This document shows positions 57,701-64,000 of a stretch of DNA of 64,000 nucleotides, in pieces. The position numbers were made by a program, and so were the translations under genes. The first letter of the stretch is position 1; each line of letters begins with the position of its first letter. The DNA is taken from assembly GCA_037043455.1 (NCBI GenBank), contig JAWPHD010011223.1, forward strand, positions 21,836 to 85,835, in the 5' to 3' direction. A model generated the notes under the pieces. The model saw only the letters and a list, made by a program, of their open reading frames with translations, made no database searches and was not told where the DNA came from. The stretch comes from Cyrtodaria siliqua. Its lineage: Eukaryota; Mollusca; Bivalvia; Adapedonta; Hiatellidae.

Positions 57701-58041
57701 CTAAATTTATCCCTTTGAAAAATACCTTTAACTATTAATGGGAATTACACGAAGTGTACACCAATTATGTTCGACCAATGTAGTTTGTGAATATTATTAC
57801 TTTAACAACGATCTGTGATTGTGTTTTGTTATAATCACAGTTTATAAATAAGAGGTGAAGAAATCTGACCAGTGACAATTTTCCCGATAACGTCATTTTG
57901 TTATCGATTTTATCACGTGACCTTGTTTGATAAATATTCCTACGCCATAGGGCTGGCGTTCCTACTGATTCACATTTATTTGCCGTTATCGGGTTTATAA
58001 AGCCCCGTAGTCATTACGTAGTACTGTATTTACATGTTGAA

Positions 58042-60760
58042 TTTTTAGCTCGACTATTCGAAGAATAAGAGAGCTTATGTAATCACCACGGGGTCGGCGT
58101 CGGCGTTGGCGTCGGCGTCGGCGTCCCACATCAAGGTTTGCGTGTAAGCTGTGTTTACAAGTCTATATCTCTTACATTTCTTATCCTAGCACAACCAAAT
58201 TTGGCCTTGGGCCTCCTTATAGCATTATCTTGAGGGCTGCATAAACAATTTTCGTTCCTGTAACCCATGGGCTCCCATGAAAACCAAATTATGATAGCCC
58301 TTAAAATATGTCTGTTTCACATCAAATTTTGCGTGTAAGCTGTGTTTACAGGTCTATGTCTCTTACAATTCTTACCCTAGCACAACCAAATTTGGCCATG
58401 GGCTTCCTTATAGCATTATCTTAAGGGCTGCATAAGCAATTTTGGTTCCCATAACCCCTGGGCTCCCATGGAACCCAAATTCTGATAGCCCTTAAAATAT
58501 GTCTGTTTCACATCAAATTTTGCGTGTAAGCTGTGTTTACAGGTCTATATCTCTTACATTTCTTGCCCTAGCTGAACTAAATTTTGGAATTGGTTTCCTT
58601 ATAGTATGTTGTAAAGGGTTGGATAAGTAATTTTGTCTCCTGCAAATTCTGGGCTCTCATGGAACCCAAATTGTGATGGCCCATAAAATGTGCAAAAAAG
58701 GCAGATCTAGGTTTGCATGTAAGCATTTATATATCTATAATTTTGGTTTGGGATTTGTCATAGCATTATGCATCTTATTACTTCACCCCATATTGGGGCA
58801 TGGGCTCACTCCTCCCCCCCCACCCCCCATACCCCACTCCCCTCCACACCTTTTTTATTTTTTATATTTTTTTTATTTTTTTACATATTTCTGTGTTGTT
58901 TTAGTCAATTCTTACACATATATGTTGCAACCCACCTCCCCCCCGCCTCTCACCCCCTCCCCATCCCCCACCCCCACCGCCCCCGACTTGAATTGTTTTT
59001 TTTTTTTTTTACATATTTCTTTGTTGTTGTTGTCAATTCTTACACATATATATGCCCCCTCCCCCCACACAACCCACTCCCCGCCTCTCACCCCCGCTCC
59101 CACCCCCCACCCCCCACCCCCACTTGAAACTATTTTTTTTACATATTTCTGTGTTGCTTTAGTCAATTCTGACACATATATGTTGCCCCCTCCCCCCCTT
59201 CTCAACCCACTCCCGCCTCTCCACCCCCCGCCTCCCACCAGCCCCCACTCCCCCACCCACACGTTGCCAAACTATTTTTTTTATTTTTTTTACATAATTC
59301 TGTGTTGTTTTAGTCAATTCTTACACATATATGCCCCCTCGCCCCCCACCCAACCCACTCCCGCCTCTCACCCTCCCGCTCCACCCCCCCCCCACCCCCA
59401 CCCCACTAGAAAGCTGTTTTTTTTTTTTTTTTTACATATTCTGTGTAGCTTTCGTCAATCTGACACATATATGTTGCCCCCTCCCCCCCTCCCAACCTAC
59501 TCCCGCGTCTCTCCCACGCGCACCCCCAGCCCCCAACCCCACCCAAACCTTGCAAAACTTAATTTCTTTTTTTTTTTTTTTTTTACATATTTCTGTGTTG
59601 TTTTAGTCAAATTCTTACACATATATGTTGCAACCTTCCCCGCCCCCACCCCCCAGCCCGCCGCATCTCCCCCCATTCCCCCACACACCTTGAAACTTTT
59701 TTTTTAAATTTAGTTTTACATATTTTCTTTGTTGTTTTAGTCAATTCTCTACACATATATGTTGTCCCCCTTCTCCCCCCTACCCACCCCGCACCCCCAA
59801 CAAACTCCTGCCTCTCACTCCCACTTCCCCCACCTCCCCTCCAACTTGAAACTATTTTTTTTTTTTTACATATTTTCTGTGTTGCTTTAGTCAATTCTCA
59901 CACCCCCCTGCCCCCCTCCCAACCCACTCCCGCCTCTCGCCCACCGCTCCCCCAGGCCCCCCACCACAACTTGAAAATCTACTATATATATTTTTTTTAA
60001 CATATTTGCTGTGCATTGTTTAGTCAATTCTGTACACATATATGTTGCAACCTTCCCTGCCCTCCACTCCGCAGCCCGCCGCCTCTCCCCACCTTCCCCC
60101 CAACACTTGAAACTTTTTTTTTTTTTTTTTTGTTTTTACATATTTCTTTGTTGTATTATGTCAATTCTTACACATATATGTTGCACACCCTCTCCACCCG
60201 CCCCCAACCCACTCCCGCCTCTCCCCCCGCCCCCACAACGCCACCCCCACTTGAAACGTTTTGGTTTTTTTTTAGTTTTTCATATGCTGATTTGTTGCTC
60301 ATGGTCATTCTTACAGCATATATGTTGGCCCCCTCGCCACAGCCCCACCACCCACCACGCCTCCAACACAGCCCGTAACACCACACTCTGGATGTTTTGT
60401 GTCGTTGTGTTGTTTACATATTGTCTTGTGTGTGTTTTAGTCACATTCTACCACAATAAGTATGTTTCTTCATTCACCACCCCCGACGCCCCCCACACCA
60501 TCCACCCCACCCTCACTCCCACACCTCACTACCCTCACCCACCCACCCCCGCACCCCACTCAAAACTCGATTTTTTATTTTATTTATTTTTTATTTCTGT
60601 GTAGTTTAGGTCATTTTTTACACATAGTTATGTTTTGCTCCCAACCACACCCCACTAATTGTTGTAAGCCTTGTTTTCTGATGGTATATACTAGCTATAA
60701 ATTTATTATTCTCTGAAAAATCGAATAGTCGAGCTGCGCTGTTCTCCGACAGCTCTTGTT
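58042..60760 (+). mobile_element. Array-cored Helitron-like element, type 4, with a pyrimidine-rich core
   Basis: Left end TTTTT + AGCTCGACTATTCGA (58047-58061), with a hairpin arm 'gaataagagagct'. Near the right end TCGAATAGTCGAGCT (60721-60735) is a perfect 15-bp inverted repeat, then a GAGCTG...CAGCTC hairpin (60731-60755) and TTGTT. Near the left end is a (GGCGTC)n run. The core has two arrays: 191-bp units (anchor 'cgtgtaagct' at 58141, 58332, 58523) and then about 14 pyrimidine-rich units to about 60660. No transposition protein is present. Confidence 0.78.
58790..60660 (+). repeat. Pyrimidine-rich tandem array, unit of about 130-150 bp
   Basis: Each unit is a C-rich tract ('ccccctccccccc', 'caacccactcccgcctctc'), a T-run, then 'acatatttctgtgttgtttt' + 'agtcaattcttacacatata'. 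The C/T strand bias is extreme over 1.9 kb. The long ORFs on both strands (up to 344 codons of Pro/His/Phe-rich sequence) come from this composition and are not genes. Confidence 0.9.
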
Positions 60761-60794
60761 CAATGATGTAAGCGTTTTTCTCCTTTGACCTGGC

Positions 60795-60945
60795 CGCTTA
60801 AACTGGTAGTATTGTCAACCTTTTTGTGTTTGTAACGTCATATGCCTTTAGTATTACATTGCCAATTCATGTTTGTCGTTTTGAGTATTTTTGGGTTTAC
60901 TGTGGTTCTGTGAAAGCTGCATTTCCTGTTCGACTTTTCGTATTT
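60795..60945 (+). repeat. Module M, diverged copy
   Basis: 'ggtagtattgtcaacctttt', 'gggtttactgtggttctgtg' and 'gctgcatttcctgttcgact' keep the order of 48050-48190. It is followed by the LINE fragment on the other strand. Confidence 0.6.
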
Positions 60946-61058
60946 GGGTGTTACTCTTAATTCGACTCTCCAGTTTTGGGGATTGGTCTGACTGGTTAAA
61001 GCTGTTTTATATTGTGTCTATAGAGTTTGATTGCTCAAAAAGTTTGAAGACTCAGGTC

Positions 61059-61490
61059 CTAGTGGTAAAATCTGGTAATGGTAGGATTCTTCTGAAGCGT
61101 AAATACAGTGCTTTCGTTTGCTTGTTGTGCAAGGTGTTTTCTTGTATTCAGGAAACTTCCTAATTTTGAGAAAAAAATGCCTAGGTATTTGTATGACTTC
61201 ACAATTTCTAGCTGGAGATCGTTAAATTGTGAATGAATAATTTCGGTCTGATCTTGAACCAGATCTAACAACTTTAGTTTTTTCTATTGATATTTAGATT
61301 CCATATTTTACAGTTCTCTACAAGTCATTCAGACAGTTTGGAAGGTGGTTGCATCTTCGAAATGAGGACAGTATCATCTGCGTAAAGTAACGACAATAAT
61401 TTTAAGGACAATATTTATTTCATTAGCTACATCATTGAACTGAAATCCTGTGTGTTTTTTAGATTCCAGATAACTTTCCCAAGTCATTAA
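61059..61490 (-). pseudogene. Non-LTR retrotransposon reverse transcriptase fragment, decayed
   Basis: On the minus strand, about 61375-61415 encodes LLYADDTVLIS, the catalytic YADD box of reverse transcriptase. Downstream (61059-61271) is 'VKSYKYLGIFFSKLGSF' with 'HLAQQAN', the usual thumb-side motif. Stop codons and frame changes separate the two. It is the same broad class of element as 43866-44640, but covers a different part, so it is a separate insertion. Confidence 0.75.
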
Positions 61491-62094
61491 GGAATAATGA
61501 AAAGAAGACAGGCGAAAGGTATTATATAATTTACCTCGTCACCTGTAGGTTTAGAAACGGTGTACATATGTTGTACATTTTGGCTGTTGTTGACGGGATA
61601 GCTATTCAACTGCTCTCCCGCTAAATCTGGATGTACGGGGGGTGTTCGACGATGTTACATCTTATACTAGCCCTCGTGAACAGGTTCAATCCAACCGAGT
61701 CTGCTGCTTTCATCTCGTCTCGTTTATATTCGTTGCTTCTGAAGGATTCCATTTACTGTGTTTATTCATTAAACATTCAAACTGCTATACACTAAAATAC
61801 ATCTGTAAGTATACTACAGTTACACTTACTTCAAATATTTTCAATGGAATATCGACTTTCGACCAAAAACTCGTATAGAAACTCCTCAAATATTTTTTTC
61901 ACGAATCATCCAATCCACCTATGCACCACTCCGGAAGCATAATCGCAATATGTGTATACCATAGTACTTGCCCAATATGTAGTTTGCACATCCTATGCAT
62001 GGACTACTAAAAAAACTTCTATGCTCTATAGGGCTGCCAATAGGTTCAGGGGTGATATTTGGTGCACCCTAGTACCTGTTTTAACCACACACCC

Positions 62095-62360
62095 CACCAC
62101 ACCCCCACCCAGCGCCATTTATGCCCACTGAACGTTCCAAGGCGGTAGCCCTATTGTCAACACATTTGTGGTTGTGATGTATTAGTTTTGTTTTTGTCGT
62201 AGAATCGTTCCAAGGCGGTAGCCCTTTTCAACCCTCATAATGTTTATGAAGTCATATCGTGCCTTTTTTTCCATTGATCTTTGTAATTGTTGTTTCTATG
62301 CGTGTTTTGGTTGACTGGTCCTTGAATGCTACATTTCCTGTTCGACTTTTATATCTTACT
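62095..62360 (+). repeat. Module M, copy with a duplicated first part
   Basis: 'gttccaaggcggtagccct' occurs twice (about 62135 and 62208), then 'atctttgtaattgttgtttc', 'ttttggttgactggtcct' and 'acatttcctgttcgactttt'. It lies just upstream of the ORF ending at 62555. Confidence 0.75.
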
Positions 62361-62555
62361 TTTACATTCAGTCACCGCTTTAAAGAACGTGTCAAAATTT
62401 GGAGTAAACTAGAATTATTAATTATTTGTTTGTGTTTAGCATTTTTTTGTGTCATTCCAGAAAGAGACCAAACTCTTCAACTATTAAAGTCTGAGCAATT
62501 CCTGAAATCCTCTGGAAGGATGATTCCCATCACAGAGGCAATTAAACTAAACTAG
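62361..62555 (+). CDS. Hypothetical short ORF downstream of module M
   Basis: The frame is open through module M and continues with a hydrophobic stretch (LELLIICLCLAFFCVIP, signal-peptide- or membrane-like), then 'ERDQTLQLLKSEQFLKSSGR' to TAA at 62555. Its position after module M matches that of the EGF ORF at 48.5 kb, which also begins with a hydrophobic leader. No initiator ATG follows the module directly. It is probably a relict. Confidence 0.3.
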   Translation, partial: FTFSHRFKERVKIWSKLELLIICLCLAFFCVIPERDQTLQLLKSEQFLKSSGRMIPITEAIKLN

Positions 62556-62840
62556 TTATTTACAGTAGTAGATACAGAAGTCGACCATGTCGAATGCAGT
62601 CCACCAACACACATTTCTAAACAATTACAAGGTAAACATGCGGAACCCAAAAAACTCATAAGGATTCCTACAGAGGTGCCGCCTTGGAACGGTCAGTGGC
62701 AAAAAGGCCGCTGGTGTTCTTTTTAAACCAGATTCTAAGGAGCAACTACCCTATAGTCGTCCCAATAGAACACACTGAGGATCATGTATGTTATGAAAAT
62801 GTGAACAAAATAAAAGGTGGAAAGCCACAAAGTAAGTAGT
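62556..62840 (+). pseudogene. Possible coding relict plus reversed module M segment
   Basis: The frame 'VDTEVDHVECSPPTHIS' and 'KHAEPKKLIRIPTEVP' reads through to 62680, where a reversed module M piece begins ('ccgccttggaacggtcagtg'). Further on, 'VPIEHTEDHVCYENVNKIKG' ends at a donor-like 'ccacaaa|gtaagt' (about 62831). None is recognised; the resemblance to coding sequence is weak. Confidence 0.2.
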
Positions 62841-63111
62841 CAATGACTTGGCAGAAGCCAGAGCAAAATTAGAAGAAGAATACATTATGGGCACTACAAA
62901 GACCATTTTGTAAGACAAACATTAAACTTTACCTTCCCTTTCGAGATTTAGGTAGACAAATACCGATTAATAGAGAAGTTGTTTCGATATAGAAATAGTG
63001 TGCCTGTACAGATTCGTTCATCATCGTCGTTACATTCATTTAACATATAGATACAGATCACATTTATTGCAAAGAATGTATTATCATATTTAACTATTAC
63101 TTGTTTCATCA

Positions 63112-63441
63112 TTGATAACAATATCAACCTCCAAAGTAAACATCCAACCTGCATTTCAGGCTACCAAAACCGTCTGTCCTGTAATATTTCATGACTTTAA
63201 TCTTGTTTCTCGCCCAACACCTCCATGGAGTAGTTATGATCGAAGTATATATGCATTGTCTGTGAGTTGTGAGCGTGCCGAGCGTGCGTGCGTGATAAGT
63301 GTTTTTGCCGAAGGCCACATTGAACCATCAGCTGTAAAGCAGTCTGACACTCTACACCCTCTCCTGATATATCCCTTCATAACCCTACCCGCTAAACTAC
63401 TTCTACAACACCCTCATGGTACCGCCATGAGCACTCTATAG
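63112..63441 (+). CDS. Hypothetical ORF, unidentified
   Basis: A 109-codon frame with no initiating ATG at its start, containing 'VCPVIFHDFNLVSRPTPPWS' and 'CERAERACVISVFAEGHIEP'. No domain recognised. Two more short frames follow in the same direction (63556-63741, and about 63865-63970 with 'CDRYHKLRKTLQRLSRPDLY'), so this may be the decayed end of a larger coding unit that continues past the window. Confidence 0.22.
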   Translation: MITISTSKVNIQPAFQATKTVCPVIFHDFNLVSRPTPPWSSYDRSIYALSVSCERAERACVISVFAEGHIEPSAVKQSDTLHPLLIYPFITLPAKLLLQHPHGTAMSTL

Positions 63442-63555
63442 TAACCTGGAATATGCCATTGCTAGATGAAGAGAATAGACGAATCATATGATGCTATGTA
63501 TCACCGATACTCAGACCGATGTCATCGCAGCCTTTAATAAAACCTCGATATCTGG

Positions 63556-63741
63556 ATGATATATGAACTAGTCACAACCTTCTATTTCAACCATGAATGT
63601 ACTACAAATACAGCCCCAGCCACGACCATCCTCCACGCTCTATCAGCTAGAGGAGGCTTCCAATTTCTCTCTATTGAAAACGAAGAAATAATCAGCAAAA
63701 TCTATGGCAAGAAATACCCCTTTCAATTTCGACATGGTTAA
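63556..63741 (+). CDS. Hypothetical ORF, unidentified
   Basis: 61 codons from an ATG at 63561 or the alternative start at 63556. It contains 'HALSARGGFQFLSIENEEII' and 'KIYGKKYPFQFRHG' before a stop. The amino-acid composition looks protein-like. It is in the same direction as 63112-63441 but in another frame. The family is unknown. Confidence 0.25.
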   Translation: MIYELVTTFYFNHECTTNTAPATTILHALSARGGFQFLSIENEEIISKIYGKKYPFQFRHG

Positions 63742-64000
63742 TTAAAAGCGGGAAGTTTCACACAAGGAATTCTCTTATCGGGTTTATGTTTCTTATTCAA
63801 ATTTTCTAGAGCTTGCAATCGATTAAGGAATTTCTTAACTCTTGTATACAACTAAAGAACTACTCCATAAGTGCGACCGTTACCATAAATTACGAAAAAC
63901 CTTGCAAAGACTGTCACGACCTGACTTGTATGATGACATGATTACAAACTTCGTAAGATCCTTGATCTGATCACAATCTTAAAGATACTGGAATCGATTT

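Noticed and set aside
58673..60604. Long ORFs (up to 344 codons) rich in Pro, His and Phe, on both strands
   Set aside because: They come from the pyrimidine-rich tandem array. They are open in several frames at once, follow unit length, and have no domain.

Overview
The window is animal (metazoan) nuclear DNA, most likely from a bivalve mollusc. It is AT-rich, has spliceosomal introns, no operons and almost no long open reading frames, and is packed with repeats: tRNA-derived SINEs, foldback and MITE-like elements, minisatellites, and Helitron-like elements whose centres are tandem arrays. Array-cored elements of that last kind are well known in bivalves (oyster 'pearl'-type elements), but the species cannot be fixed from sequence alone.

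The clearest gene is a small FKBP12-type peptidyl-prolyl isomerase on the + strand. Five consecutive coding exons can be placed (11208-11255, 12879-12968, 13325-13347, 14690-14761, 16324-16383). They join in frame from about residue 12 to the stop codon; the first exon (about 12 residues) was not found. Its introns hold a 26-bp minisatellite, SINEs, hairpin elements, a hAT-like MITE and one complete array-cored element ending 10-15 bp before an exon. Possible minus-strand exons lie beyond it (16606-16880, 20620-20832, 20972-21162).

The second protein-coding trace is at 48558-49656: a secreted, Pro/Thr-rich, repeat-containing protein ending in an EGF-like domain, split over three reading frames. 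It sits between copies of a dispersed module ('module M') that also occurs near 60.8, 62.2 and 62.7 kb, next to other ORF remnants. Two broken non-LTR retrotransposon fragments lie on the minus strand (43866-44640 and 61059-61490).

Layout: 1-2.5 kb, unassigned. 2.5-8.9 kb, array-cored elements, one nested in another. 8.9-11.2 kb, dispersed repeats. 11.2-16.4 kb, FKBP gene. 16.6-23 kb, SINEs, array elements and weak minus-strand exons. 23.5-25.8 kb, a 2.35-kb minisatellite with a 40-bp unit. 25.9-32.2 kb, three array-cored elements, one nested. 32.9-41.9 kb, MITEs, SINEs, a 21-bp minisatellite and a large foldback. 42-47.9 kb, a LINE fragment and foldbacks. 48-50.1 kb, EGF gene and module M. 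50-58 kb, palindromes, SINEs and possible noncoding or short coding exons. 58.0-60.8 kb, an array-cored element with a pyrimidine-rich core. 60.8-64 kb, LINE remnant, module M copies and unidentified short ORFs.

The most interesting signal is structural. At least four sequence-distinct array-cored element types share one end design: a T-run and a hairpin at the left end, a matching inverted repeat near the right end, then a second hairpin and, in three of the four, a closing CTTGTT-like tail. Left and right ends co-vary between types, as if pairing between the two ends is selected.
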